DNA of 64,000 nt from Methanosarcina sp. KYL-1 (GTDB lineage: Archaea > Halobacteriota > Methanosarcinia > Methanosarcinales > Methanosarcinaceae). The stretch spans positions 32,678-96,677 of the forward strand of contig NZ_VOUA01000011.1 in the NCBI RefSeq assembly GCF_024372725.1. Direction: 5' to 3'. The translations under genes and the position numbers were made by a program. Below, one piece after another: positions 45,632 through 54,366 of the stretch (position 1 is the first letter of the stretch; each line of letters opens with the position of its first letter). The notes beneath the pieces were generated by a model. The model saw nothing but the letters and a program-made list of their open reading frames with translations. It ran no database searches and was not told the origin of the DNA.

Positions 45632-47023
45632 ATGTATCGAATCGAAAAGGACTCTATGGGCCAGTTTGAAGTCCCGGAAGAAGCCTACTACGGGGTTCAG
45701 ACTTGCCGGGCATTGAGAAATTTTCCGGTGAGTGGGAGAAAGGAAAATCCGGGATTCATCCGGGCGTATTTGATCGTAAAAAAAGCCGCTGCTTTTACCA
45801 ATATGGAACTCGGGGTGCTTGACCGGGAAAGGGGAGAGGCAATCGTGCAGGCAGCCGACGAGATTCTGGCCTGTCTTGAGGCAGAATATTCGAGCCAGTT
45901 TCCGGTAGATGTCTTTCAGGCAGGGGCAGGGACTTCTTTTAACATGAACACGAACGAGGTCCTGGCAAACAGGGCGCTTGAGATCCTGGGCAGGAAAAGA
46001 GGGGATTATGCTTACCTGAGCCCTAACGACCACGTTAATATGTCCCAGTCCACAAACGATACCTTCCCTACCGCTTCTCACATCGCAATCATATTCGCCG
46101 CAGACAAACTGGCCGGTGTGCTCTACGGGCTTGCAGGGGCTTTCCGCCTGAAGGGAGAGGAGTTTGCCGGAATCCCGAAATCCGGAAGGACGCACTTAAT
46201 GGATGCAGTTCCTGTGACCCTCGGAGCCGAATTCAATGCCTATGCTTCTGCCCTCCAGAGGGCTGCAGGCCGCATAAAAGAACGCAGGGAAGACCTCCTG
46301 GAAATTGCCGTGGGGGGGACAGCTACGGGCACCGGGGCAAACACGCCTCCAGGGTACCGAAAAGCTGTGGTTGCAAAAATCTCCGAGCTCTGCTCCCTGC
46401 CCTTCCGGCCTGCATCTGACAGTTTCGAAGCCCTGCAGAGCCGGGCCCAGCTTGCAGCCTTTTCCGGAGCCCTCAGGGAACTTGGCATCGAACTCATCAG
46501 GATTGCAAACGACCTCAGGCTCCTGAATGCAGGTCCAACGACCGGGATTTCGGAAATCGAACTTCCTCAGGTACAGCCGGGCTCGTCAATCATGCCCGGG
46601 AAATACAACCCGGTTATGGCGGAGTGCCTGGACATGATAGGGTTCCAGATAATTGGCAATGACACAACCGTGGCTCTTGCATCGCAGGCCGGGCAGTTAG
46701 AGCTCAATGTCATGACCCCCGTGATAACCTTTAACATTCTTATGTCAGTTTCACTGCTCACAAACTACCTCCCTGTTTTTCAGAAAAGCTGCATCGAAGG
46801 GATCAGGGTGCATGAGGACCGGTGCAGGGCCTACCTTGAACTTAACCCGATACTTGTGACGTTCCTGACGCCGAAGATAGGGTATTTGAAGGCGGCAGAG
46901 CTTGCTAAGGAGGCCCTGGAAAAGAAGGTGCCTGTTGCGGAAGTTGCGGTTATGGAAGGGGTTTTGAGCAAGGAAGAAGCGGATGAACTGCTTAAAATTG
47001 AGAACTTATTAAAAAAAGATTGA
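45632..47023 (+). CDS. aspA: Aspartate ammonia-lyase (aspartase), fumarase/aspartase superfamily
   Basis: About 463 residues. GSSIMPGKYNPVMAE is the superfamily signature. FQAGAGTSFNMNTNEVLANRALE, NDHVNMSQSTNDTFPTA and IGNDTTVALASQAGQLELNVM read more like aspartase than class II fumarase, so the likely reaction is aspartate to fumarate and ammonia; fumarase activity is the alternative. ATG 45632 (MYRIEKDSMG) has GGGGG 6 bases upstream and is preferred to ATG 45626. It would feed fumarate to the flavoprotein complex encoded upstream. Confidence 0.82.
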   Translation: MYRIEKDSMGQFEVPEEAYYGVQTCRALRNFPVSGRKENPGFIRAYLIVKKAAAFTNMELGVLDRERGEAIVQAADEILACLEAEYSSQFPVDVFQAGAGTSFNMNTNEVLANRALEILGRKRGDYAYLSPNDHVNMSQSTNDTFPTASHIAIIFAADKLAGVLYGLAGAFRLKGEEFAGIPKSGRTHLMDAVPVTLGAEFNAYASALQRAAGRIKERREDLLEIAVGGTATGTGANTPPGYRKAVVAKISELCSLPFRPASDSFEALQSRAQLAAFSGALRELGIELIRIANDLRLLNAGPTTGISEIELPQVQPGSSIMPGKYNPVMAECLDMIGFQIIGNDTTVALASQAGQLELNVMTPVITFNILMSVSLLTNYLPVFQKSCIEGIRVHEDRCRAYLELNPILVTFLTPKIGYLKAAELAKEALEKKVPVAEVAVMEGVLSKEEADELLKIENLLKKD

Positions 47024-47383
47024 GATCGAGGCTTTTTTCGTCCTTCTGGCCCGTAAAAGGGACTGAAAAATCGGTACGGATGCGAACAAAGCAGAACAAA
47101 TACAGCCTGTAAAATATTCTTTTTTGTGTTTGTTTTTCATTTCTTTTTGGAAGGCGCCTCCAGGCAAACTGGCGGAGGAACTCTGTAACACTAATCGAAA
47201 AGCAGTTGCCTTATCGGGACCGAATATCTCATTATTTGCAGAGTTATTTTTTTCCCTTTTTTCCTGAACCTCTCTTAAAAACGGGCAGGAAGAATTTCAC
47301 TTTTAAAAAATAAAAAATTAGCCGGGAAAAATTGTACTTCAAATGCACTTACATGTTTAAAAAAAATATATCTAAATTTATTT
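47024..47383. other. Intergenic, no gene seen
   Basis: AT-rich near 47300-47380. A GC-richer patch (GGAAGGCGCCTCCAGGC, about 47150) can form a weak GGCGCC palindrome. Nothing else is recognised. Confidence 0.35.
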
Positions 47384-47569
47384 TTATTCTTCGGCTGCGT
47401 ACTTTTTCTCCCTCTTGAAAATCGCAGTCGCTGTTCCATCCTCATCAAGGTCGTCCTTGATCAAAACAAGTTCCCAGCCTTCGTCTCCTATTCTTTCAAG
47501 GTCGCTCATCTGCTGCGGCATGTGCACGGCGTGGATTCTGCGAGAATCATACTCCCATAGTTTTAGCAT
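47384..47569 (-). CDS. DUF4177-like small protein
   Basis: A 61-residue protein with the pattern WEYDSRR, ...LERIGDEGWELVLIK, ...TATAIFKREKK, which matches the small DUF4177 family (a three-stranded sheet plus a helix). Cytoplasmic, function unknown. It appears monocistronic. Confidence 0.7.
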   Translation of the reverse strand: MLKLWEYDSRRIHAVHMPQQMSDLERIGDEGWELVLIKDDLDEDGTATAIFKREKKYAAEE

Positions 47570-47715
47570 TGAATACCCCCTGTTAGCTATAAAAACAACT
47601 TGTAATTTTAATATTGTAACGAAACTATAAAAAACCAGAACAACAGAAAAAAGGTGATCCGGTCTTTGTTTCTGCGAAAAGCCCCTGTATGCCTCCCGTT
47701 TTTCTTATGGTTGGT

Positions 47716-48021
47716 TCAGGCGTGCGAAAGTTCCGGGACTGCAGACCGGAAGAGGGTCCCGTTTTCATACCTGAGCCTGCGGATCCTTTCCCGGGCCATG
47801 AAATCCAGTATCAGTTCGATTTCTGCTTGGTAATGGGAGTCGGCGTAAACGGGTATCATGGGCTCGGAGTCCTGCCTTGAGACATAGAACATCTCGCCTC
47901 CGAAGTGGGCAATGTACTCGAGTTCGTATTTTTCAAAAGTCCTGCGGACGAAGTTTCTGGAGAGCGGGGGCGTTGCAAATTCGAAGTCCTCGTCTGTAAT
48001 TTCAATCTCTGCCCCGTACAT
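47716..48021 (-). CDS. Hypothetical protein, 101 residues
   Basis: A soluble alpha/beta-looking protein (RRTFEKYELEYIAHFGGEMFYVSRQD, then AEIELILDFMARERIRRLRYENG). I do not recognise a family. Coding-like composition and a proper ATG support it as a real gene. Confidence 0.55.
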   Translation of the reverse strand: MYGAEIEITDEDFEFATPPLSRNFVRRTFEKYELEYIAHFGGEMFYVSRQDSEPMIPVYADSHYQAEIELILDFMARERIRRLRYENGTLFRSAVPELSHA

Positions 48022-48090
48022 AATACAGGGATTGGCCGGATCAAATATAAATTTGAGGGCCAGGATGCCCTTTTTCCGGTGTTTCAGGCT

Positions 48091-48140
48091 GTCCTGATGT
48101 ATCCTGATGTATCCTGATGTATCCAGATGTATCCTGATGT
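48091..48140 (+). repeat. 10-bp tandem repeat, five copies
   Basis: ATCCTGATGT repeated five times with two single-base variants, upstream of the leftward 101-residue protein gene. Confidence 0.9.
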
Positions 48141-48242
48141 CTGGAGGTTTTCGGCTTCCCTGAGTTTTCCGGATTTCCGGTGGTTTTCGGGTGTAGGGGG
48201 TGAGGGACTTAGATTCCGGATTTCCCTGGATTTGCCTTCAAC

Positions 48243-51200
48243 TTATTTCATTCCCTTCGAAGGCATCCTTGCCCCGGGGAGCAGGCCGAGAAGCCTGGCC
48301 ACCTTCCTGTAGCGTTCAAGCAGGTCTTCTTCCTGCCGGATATCTTCAATTTTCTCGAAGATGTACATGTTTTCGGGCACATAGGGGATTTTGCCCCGGA
48401 GGACGTTGAGCAGGGACTCAAGCTGCCTGTCCAGCTCTTTCCTGTCTTTTTCAAGGTCTTCGAGTTTCCATTCTCCCACTTTCCGGCTGACCGTGCATGC
48501 CAGGCTTTCGCCCGGGGTCCCCTTTGATTTAAGGCAGGTGATCCTTGCTTTGTACCTGATTCCTGAAATGGTCTCTTTTAGCTTCTTTTCCAGGAGCACC
48601 TTTCCGAGTTTCGGGTACTCTTTCTTCACGATTTTCTTTGCTAGAATTGCCTCTTCTTCGGTGCTATCGAAAAGGCCCGAAGCCCGGTCAAAAGTCCGGA
48701 CGCAGGTCTCAAGAAGGGCTTTTTTTGCAGGCAGGTCTTCCGGGCTGAGGTTTCCGGCTTCCCGGAGGAGGGGTGCGAGCTGGTCGATAGCTTCGAGCAG
48801 TTTCCGGTTTTCTTCCAGGTTCCTTACTTCGTTCGCTGCTTTTGAAAGGTAGCGTTCGGTCTCTATCCTGGCTTTCCTGGCAGGCATGTCGCTGGCTATT
48901 ATGTAGAGGAAAGCCTCGTAAAAGGGGCGATAGAATTCGGGGATATCGGCTTCGATGGGGACTTCAGCTGCTTCTTTAAAATAGCCCGCAGCTTCCTTCA
49001 GCCCGAAAATATACGTAGCCTCGTTTTCCGCCTTAAGCGCGCGCCAGAGGGAGGCCCGGGCCAGGGCGCGGATAGCGTACTTCCTGACATAAATATAGGG
49101 GTCATTGATAAGCACCTGCAGGTCCCTCCAGGCCCCGGTCTTGTCCGGCACATGAAAAAAGGCAGGCGTAAGGGCCCTGGCAGAAGCCCGCTGCACAAAG
49201 CTGTCGCTGTGGCCTGAAAGCCGGACCAGGTCCTTCCAGGCTCCCCCCTTATCCGGGACCAGGGGGTATGCCTCTGCAAGGGCTGAAGCAGCCCCTCTCC
49301 GTACTTCCCTGTCTTCGGAGAAGGCAAGCCTCAAAAGCTCGGCCCAGGCCTTCTGTTTGTCCTCAACATGCGGAAATGTCTGCCCGAGCAGTTCTGCAGC
49401 CCTCTTCCGAAGCTGGGCGTCCTGCCCGGAAGCCAGGCGGACAAGGTCGAAAAAGACCCCGGACTTTTCCTCAACTCCCGGGAGCACATGGGACAGCAGT
49501 TCAGATGTCTCTTTTCTGACAGCACTGTCCCCGTGCTCTGTTATTTTTAGAAGTTCGCCCCAGATGTCCTGCATTTTGCCTGATTTCCGGGAATAAAGGG
49601 TGAGCAGGGACTCGACCGCGCCTCTCCTCACCAGGGGGTCGGAATCCGAACTCAGGCGGAGAAGTTCGGCTACGATTTCCTTTTTGCCCTGCAGGCCGGG
49701 GTATGCCCTTGCAAAGGATTCTGCCGCATCTTTCCTCACAGAGCCGTCCCTGTCAGCCGTAAGCCTGAGCAGGTCCAAAGCCGGTTTTTTCCTTTCTTTC
49801 TCAGGGGTCAGCCCTTCTTTTTCAAGGGTCAGCCCTTCTTTTTCAGGGGCCAGTCCTTCCTCAGTTTTTCCTTTCTCTCCTAGGAGGGCAGCCCCGAGGG
49901 AATGGGCTGCATCCCTTCGTACACAGGCTGCCTTCTCGGCTGCAAGTTCGTAAAGCCCCTTAATTCTGTCTTTTTCCTCTCTCTTTACTCCTCTTTTTTC
50001 CTCTCTCTTTTCTATTACTTCAGTTTCTCTTTCTTTCTCTGCCTCTGCTTCTTCCTCCCATTCAGCTTCTTCTTCCCTTTCAGCTTCTTCTTCCTCCCAT
50101 TCAGCTTCTTCCTCCCATTCAGCTTCCTCCCCTTCTTCCCATTCTTTTTCCTCGCAGAGCTGGGGATAAACGGAAGCAAGAGTCTTCATGACTCTCCTGA
50201 GCACGTAACTTTCTTTCTTTTCGGTCAGGAGGACCAGGTCTTTGCAGGCTTTTCTCCTGTCGGATACATGCGGGAAAACCTTGATGAGTGTGTCAGCTGC
50301 TTTCCTCCGGACGTATTCGTCTTCATCTTCAGTAAGCTCGATGAGGTGTTCCCATACCCTGTCTTTGTCTCCGAGGCCCGGAAATACCTGGACAAGCGTA
50401 TCAGCCGCCGTATCCCTTACATACCCGTCTCCTGCACCCGTAAGCCTGAGAAAGTCTGCCCAGACCTTTTCCCTTTCCTGCATCTGTGGAAATACGGAAA
50501 CAAGAATATCTGCGGCCTGCTTCCTTACATTCCCGCTCTCATTCAGGGTAAGCCGGATGAGGTCGTTCCAGGCAATTTTCCTGTCCGGGGCAGAGGCAAA
50601 GGCCAAAGGCAGGGCAAGAAAGATTTCCTTTTGCACTTCGGGGCTCCCCGAGGCTGCCAACCCCATAAGGTCCTTCCATTTATCATCTTTCCAGTCCTCA
50701 GGCACGCAAAGGAAAACGGCTCCCAGAACCCTTGCAGCCTGCTCTCTAACGTTGCCGTCTCCCGAGCCGGCCAGTCCGAGCAGTTCTTTCCAGGCCGCAT
50801 CCTTTTCATTTTCCCCAAGCTCAGGAAAAACCATGCCCAGGAAGGAAGCCGCCTTTTCCCGGACATACCCATCTTCGGAAGCTGCCATCTCAAGCAGGTC
50901 AGCCCAGGCCTGCTGCCTGTCCGGCACGTGGGGGATAATATAAGGGAGCGAGCGGACGACCCCCCAGCTCACGTCTTCTAAGGTGGACTTCGAACCTACA
51001 AGTTCGGCCAGGTCCTTCCATGCCCTGTTTTTGTCGGGCATAAGGGGAAAAACAGTTATCAGGGCCTTGACCGCAGCCCTCATTATACGTTCGGAAGGGT
51101 AAGCTGTAAGATTTACGAACCTTTCCCAGGCCAGCTCCCTGTCCGGCACATTCGGGAAAACGGTCATCAGGGAATTAATGGCTTCTTCCCTGACCGTGTT

Positions 51201-51353
51201 GTCTTTATCGGAACAGAGGCTTAGAAGGTCTTCAAAGGCCTGTTTCCTGTCAGGAAATGACTCAAAAAGGTCTCCCAGCTGTTTTGCGGCCTTCATCCGC
51301 TCATCAGAGGCCGTGCTAAATATTTTGTCGTGTATGCCGAGCTGATCTGTCAA
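48243..51353 (-). CDS. Large HEAT-repeat protein
   Basis: A 1036-residue protein of about 20 regular HEAT repeats of roughly 37 residues (for example DRKQAFEDLLSLCSDKDNTV, REEAINSLMTVFP). It is interrupted near residues 395-465 by a Glu/Trp/Ala-rich stretch (EWEEEAEWEEEEAEREEEAE) and near 495-520 by a short GLTPEKE triplicate. The last 250 residues are helical without obvious HEAT repeats. The TTG at 51353 is the only normal start, but similarity to the paralogue at 52.7 kb (WWESLxDQL) continues 8 codons further to an ATA at 51375-51377. Scaffold-type function; partners unknown. Confidence 0.82.
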   Translation of the reverse strand: MTDQLGIHDKIFSTASDERMKAAKQLGDLFESFPDRKQAFEDLLSLCSDKDNTVREEAINSLMTVFPNVPDRELAWERFVNLTAYPSERIMRAAVKALITVFPLMPDKNRAWKDLAELVGSKSTLEDVSWGVVRSLPYIIPHVPDRQQAWADLLEMAASEDGYVREKAASFLGMVFPELGENEKDAAWKELLGLAGSGDGNVREQAARVLGAVFLCVPEDWKDDKWKDLMGLAASGSPEVQKEIFLALPLAFASAPDRKIAWNDLIRLTLNESGNVRKQAADILVSVFPQMQEREKVWADFLRLTGAGDGYVRDTAADTLVQVFPGLGDKDRVWEHLIELTEDEDEYVRRKAADTLIKVFPHVSDRRKACKDLVLLTEKKESYVLRRVMKTLASVYPQLCEEKEWEEGEEAEWEEEAEWEEEEAEREEEAEWEEEAEAEKERETEVIEKREEKRGVKREEKDRIKGLYELAAEKAACVRRDAAHSLGAALLGEKGKTEEGLAPEKEGLTLEKEGLTPEKERKKPALDLLRLTADRDGSVRKDAAESFARAYPGLQGKKEIVAELLRLSSDSDPLVRRGAVESLLTLYSRKSGKMQDIWGELLKITEHGDSAVRKETSELLSHVLPGVEEKSGVFFDLVRLASGQDAQLRKRAAELLGQTFPHVEDKQKAWAELLRLAFSEDREVRRGAASALAEAYPLVPDKGGAWKDLVRLSGHSDSFVQRASARALTPAFFHVPDKTGAWRDLQVLINDPYIYVRKYAIRALARASLWRALKAENEATYIFGLKEAAGYFKEAAEVPIEADIPEFYRPFYEAFLYIIASDMPARKARIETERYLSKAANEVRNLEENRKLLEAIDQLAPLLREAGNLSPEDLPAKKALLETCVRTFDRASGLFDSTEEEAILAKKIVKKEYPKLGKVLLEKKLKETISGIRYKARITCLKSKGTPGESLACTVSRKVGEWKLEDLEKDRKELDRQLESLLNVLRGKIPYVPENMYIFEKIEDIRQEEDLLERYRKVARLLGLLPGARMPSKGMK

Positions 51354-51377
51354 GGATTCCCACCAACTGTTCTCTAT

Positions 51378-51776
51378 TCCCTTCTGGTTCTTATATATCA
51401 GTTAGCAGGTTTCTTTTTAAATATATTGATTCTGGATTCCAGGGCAGCTTTTAAGTTAGCAGGCCAGCTTTTTAAGTTTGCCTGTCAGTTTTTCAGGTTA
51501 GCATGTCAGCTTTTGTTTTAATTATCCAGATCCCGGGGCAAGTTTTTTCGATTTTTTCAGGCCTCGGAGCTCTCCCCCGCCGACGAAGGAGCCGGCCTTT
51601 TCCAAAAATGAACGAAAATTGTTCTATTTATGGAGGACTTGAAGACCTGAGGATATAATTTAGTAATGGATATAAATAATGAGGAATGTTTGTTCAATAA
51701 ATAATAACTCTCAATTAAAAGTGGGATAACTCTCAATTAAAAGCGGGAAAAATCTCATCTAAAAGTGGGGGTCGGG
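51378..51776. other. Intergenic with dispersed-repeat copy and 22-bp triplicate
   Basis: Contains dispersed-element copy 1 (about 51556-51625) and a 22-base unit, ATAACTCTCAATTAAAAGTG plus GG, repeated three times (51704-51769) directly before the Msr-type regulator gene, where it could act as an operator. Confidence 0.6.
51556..51625 (+). repeat. Dispersed intergenic element, copy 1
   Basis: Core GGAGCTCTCCCCCGCCGACG...GGCCTTTTCCAAAAATGAAC, related to copies at 52.6, 54.6 and 61.2 kb. Confidence 0.6.
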
Positions 51777-52565
51777 ATGGAAGCTTCCTATCTGGATTTG
51801 ATTTTCTTTTCGAAAAAAAGGAAAGATATTCTTCTGTTATTGAGGGATGGCCCAAAAAGCCTCGAAGAAATCAAAACTGTCCTTGATGCAACTGCAATTT
51901 CCATTCAGCCGCAGATCAAATTGCTCAAAGGGAGGCATCTCCTGCGCCGGGAGAATAATGCGTATGAGCTGACCCTCATAGGGGAAGCGATTGTTGATAA
52001 AATGCAGGGCCTGGTCGATACTTTAGAGGCTCTTGAAAGTAAATATGACTTCTGGGAGAGCCACAGGCTTGACGGCATCCCCCCCGATCTCTTAAAAAGA
52101 ATCGGTGACCTGAAGTGCAGTACCTTTGCAAGACCCCTTGATGGGGGCAGCATGTTCTCGCCTCACACGGAATTCGTGGAAAACATCGCAAAATCGGATT
52201 ACGTAAAAGGCATCTCCCCCTTCATTCATCCCTTATACCCTAAAATGTTCCTGGCCTTTGCAGAGAGGGGGACTGATGTATCCCTTATAGTCACAGCGTC
52301 TGTTTTCGAAAGGATGAGGACGGAATTCAGGTCCGAACTTGAGCCGTTTCTGGGCCTGAATAACACCAAACTCTATGTGTATGAAAAAGAAATGCTGCTT
52401 TCAAGTGCAGTTACGAACTGCTTCCTTTCCCTCGGCCTTTTCTACAACAACGGGACTTACGACCATGCCAATGACATTCTCTGCTTCGAACCCGAAGCCC
52501 TGCAGTGGGGAGAAGACCTCTTTACGTACTACCAGGGTATGTCCAGGGAAGTAACGGAAATCTGA
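51777..52565 (+). CDS. Msr/FilR1-type winged-helix regulator (DUF1724)
   Basis: About 262 residues. The N-terminal winged helix (SKKRKDILLLLRDGPKSLEEIK; ISIQPQIKLLKGRHLLRR) is joined to the DUF1724/FilR1 middle domain (KCSTFARPLDGGSMFSPH, VKGISPFIHPLYPKMFLAFAERG, VTNCFLSLGLFYNNGTYD). In Methanosarcina this family controls methyltransferase genes for methanol and methylamines; the target here is unknown, and no methyltransferase is adjacent. ATG 51777; GTG 51765 lies inside the triplicated upstream repeat. Confidence 0.85.
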   Translation: MEASYLDLIFFSKKRKDILLLLRDGPKSLEEIKTVLDATAISIQPQIKLLKGRHLLRRENNAYELTLIGEAIVDKMQGLVDTLEALESKYDFWESHRLDGIPPDLLKRIGDLKCSTFARPLDGGSMFSPHTEFVENIAKSDYVKGISPFIHPLYPKMFLAFAERGTDVSLIVTASVFERMRTEFRSELEPFLGLNNTKLYVYEKEMLLSSAVTNCFLSLGLFYNNGTYDHANDILCFEPEALQWGEDLFTYYQGMSREVTEI

Positions 52566-52589
52566 AAGAATAGAAATCCGACCGGTTTT

Positions 52590-52678
52590 TTCGTATTGCT
52601 TTTCAAGTACAGGTGCTCTCCCCGGCCGATGAAGGAGGCCGGCTTTTTCTGAAATATGAAAAGAACGGAATTTGAAGT
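52590..52678 (+). repeat. Dispersed intergenic element, copy 2
   Basis: TATTGCTTTTCAAGTACAGG, then TGCTCTCCCCGGCC...GGCCGGCTTTTTCTGAAATA, then ATGAAAAGAACGG. Shares its ordered blocks with copy 3. Confidence 0.7.
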
Positions 52679-52731
52679 CTAAACCGGAGTAGTTTTTTCC
52701 AGCTTGTTATTTTGTTCCCTCAGGTTTTTTC

Positions 52732-53658
52732 TTATTCCTCCTCTTGTAAAGAACTGCCTCGTTTTTTCCTGGAAGCCTCCTTCTCCTTTCCTGAGCTGCC
52801 TGCAGCCTTCCACCTTGCATACGGAGCCTTTTCCGCTGCAAGCCTGTAAAGCTCTTCAGCCGGGTTTTCGGCTTCGGAAAGCTGGGGGTAGTCGTCTCCG
52901 AGAACTTTTACAGCCCGCCGGGCTATGTAGCCGCTTTGTTGCATGGTCAGGGCTTCAACGTCCCGCATGGCTTTTTTTTGGTCAGGGAGCTGGTGGAAGA
53001 TCAGGGCCATGATGTCCCCGGCTCTGTCCCTCACATGGTTATCCCGGGTTCCTGCAAGGTCTCTCAGGCTTTCCCAGATCTTTTCCCTGTCTCCCAGGTA
53101 AGGGTATATCAAAATAAAGGCATCCGATGCCAGTTCCCGTACGTTCCCGTACAGGCTCCTGGCAAGGGCTGTGAAATCAGCCCAGACCTTTTCTTTGTCC
53201 GGCATGGACGGAAAAAGCAGGATTAGGGCTCCTACTGCATGCTCCCTGACATGCCTGTTCTCATCTTCAGCCAGCCGGAGAAGAGAGTACCATGCCTCCC
53301 TTTTGTCCGGCACGTAGCCGAATGCAAAAACGAGGGCCAGGGCAGCAGCCTTCCAGATTTCCGGGTCCTCAGTCCGGATAAGTTCAAGCAGGGCGTTCCA
53401 GCCCTCTTCTTTTTCCGAATCCGAAAGTTTCGGGAAAACCGTTTCAAGGGCATTTGTTGCCTTTACTCTGACCGTTTTGTCTTCATCGGAACAGAGCCTT
53501 AGAAGGTCTTCGAAAGCCTGTTTTCGGGCAGGAATATCCTCGAAAAAGGTTTCCAGCTGTTTTGCAGCCTCTAACCTCTCATCCGAATCCGGGCTGAAAA
53601 TTTTGTCATGTATTGCGAGCTGATCTGCCAAGGATTCCCACCATCTTTTTCGGTCCAA
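52732..53658 (-). CDS. HEAT-repeat protein, paralogue of the 1036-residue protein
   Basis: A 308-residue protein of about seven HEAT repeats. Its N terminus (WWESLADQLAIHDKIFSPDS, then DERLEAAKQLETFFEDIPAR) closely parallels the large protein at 48-51 kb, so one derives from the other by tandem duplication around the regulator gene. The C terminus is Lys/Glu-rich (GKEKEASRKKRGSSLQEEE). TTG start at 53658. Confidence 0.78.
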   Translation of the reverse strand: MDRKRWWESLADQLAIHDKIFSPDSDERLEAAKQLETFFEDIPARKQAFEDLLRLCSDEDKTVRVKATNALETVFPKLSDSEKEEGWNALLELIRTEDPEIWKAAALALVFAFGYVPDKREAWYSLLRLAEDENRHVREHAVGALILLFPSMPDKEKVWADFTALARSLYGNVRELASDAFILIYPYLGDREKIWESLRDLAGTRDNHVRDRAGDIMALIFHQLPDQKKAMRDVEALTMQQSGYIARRAVKVLGDDYPQLSEAENPAEELYRLAAEKAPYARWKAAGSSGKEKEASRKKRGSSLQEEE

Positions 53659-53772
53659 CTTTTCAGCTTATATGCGTAAGTTTAGCAGGTTTTTTCTCCT
53701 GGGGCAATTTTTCCTCAACCTCTACAGCTAACCGGTTTTTAATTCCGCAATATACGAGTCATAAGCATCCGT

Positions 53773-54366
53773 CTAACTTCCTGAACGGAGTTTAATGTAA
53801 TAATCTGCAACAATAGAAGCTTGCTGCTCGCGGTTATAATCACGAAAATGAGGTTTTGCACCCGGGGTGTACCCATATCCTTCAGTTGCTTGCGCATGAA
53901 TTGCTTCTACCAGGTATTGCGAACCTGCATGCTCCATTTGCAGGACGTGGGTTAACTCATGGATAAGCCACTTCATGTCCGGGTTGCCTGCTGCGGGGTA
54001 AATCTTCCGATTGAAGTTGATTGTGTGGAAGGTTGTGACACCCATGCCTGATTTGCCCTCTATCCTTGCCCCTATGCGGGCAATTAGAGAGGATTCGTCA
54101 ATACGCACCTGCCGGTAGTTGATGCTGTCCCCAAATACGCTTCTTGCTTCCTGTTCCTCTATTGGGGTGAGCTTTCGGGTATTGAACTTAATGGCCTGCC
54201 ATAACAGGTCCATGAACTCCGGAAAAGTGCAGAAGTCAAGGATTTTTGCAATCTTCCGGCCTGCCAGTGCAGCAAAGGAAAGCAAACATGCCCTTATCCG
54301 GTTGCAAAACTCCTCTGCCCCCTGCCACGACCTGATTGCAACAGCTTTCAATACCCTCCTCCCCAT
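53773..54366 (-). CDS. DUF4157 (eCIS-core-like) protein, frame continues through UAG
   Basis: 197 residues to a UAG (53773-53775). LIHELTHVLQMEHAG (HExxH at 136-140) and ARSVFGDSINYRQVRI identify the DUF4157 domain associated with extracellular contractile injection systems. After the UAG the frame gives TDAYDSYIAELKTG before a second UAG (53728-53730). In remembered family members a segment ending in Y-x-x-Y/F-I-x-E follows the DYYxxLR stretch, so the extension looks genuine. The domain may be longer through pyrrolysine. No injection-system genes lie nearby. Confidence 0.7.
   Translation of the reverse strand: MGRRVLKAVAIRSWQGAEEFCNRIRACLLSFAALAGRKIAKILDFCTFPEFMDLLWQAIKFNTRKLTPIEEQEARSVFGDSINYRQVRIDESSLIARIGARIEGKSGMGVTTFHTINFNRKIYPAAGNPDMKWLIHELTHVLQMEHAGSQYLVEAIHAQATEGYGYTPGAKPHFRDYNREQQASIVADYYIKLRSGS

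Noticed and set aside
45632..47023. Class II fumarase as first call
   Set aside because: Motif wording (QAGAGTSFNMNTNEVLAN, GNDTTV...GQLELNVM) agrees better with aspartase, though dual or fumarase activity is not excluded.
49902..50981. 359-codon rightward frame inside the large HEAT gene
   Set aside because: Mirror of the HEAT repeats on the other strand; product is low-complexity Phe/Ser/Leu.
53728..53775. The two UAGs as a plain double stop of the DUF4157 gene
   Set aside because: Not excluded, but UAG is rare in this window and the 14 codons between look family-like, so kept as a read-through candidate.
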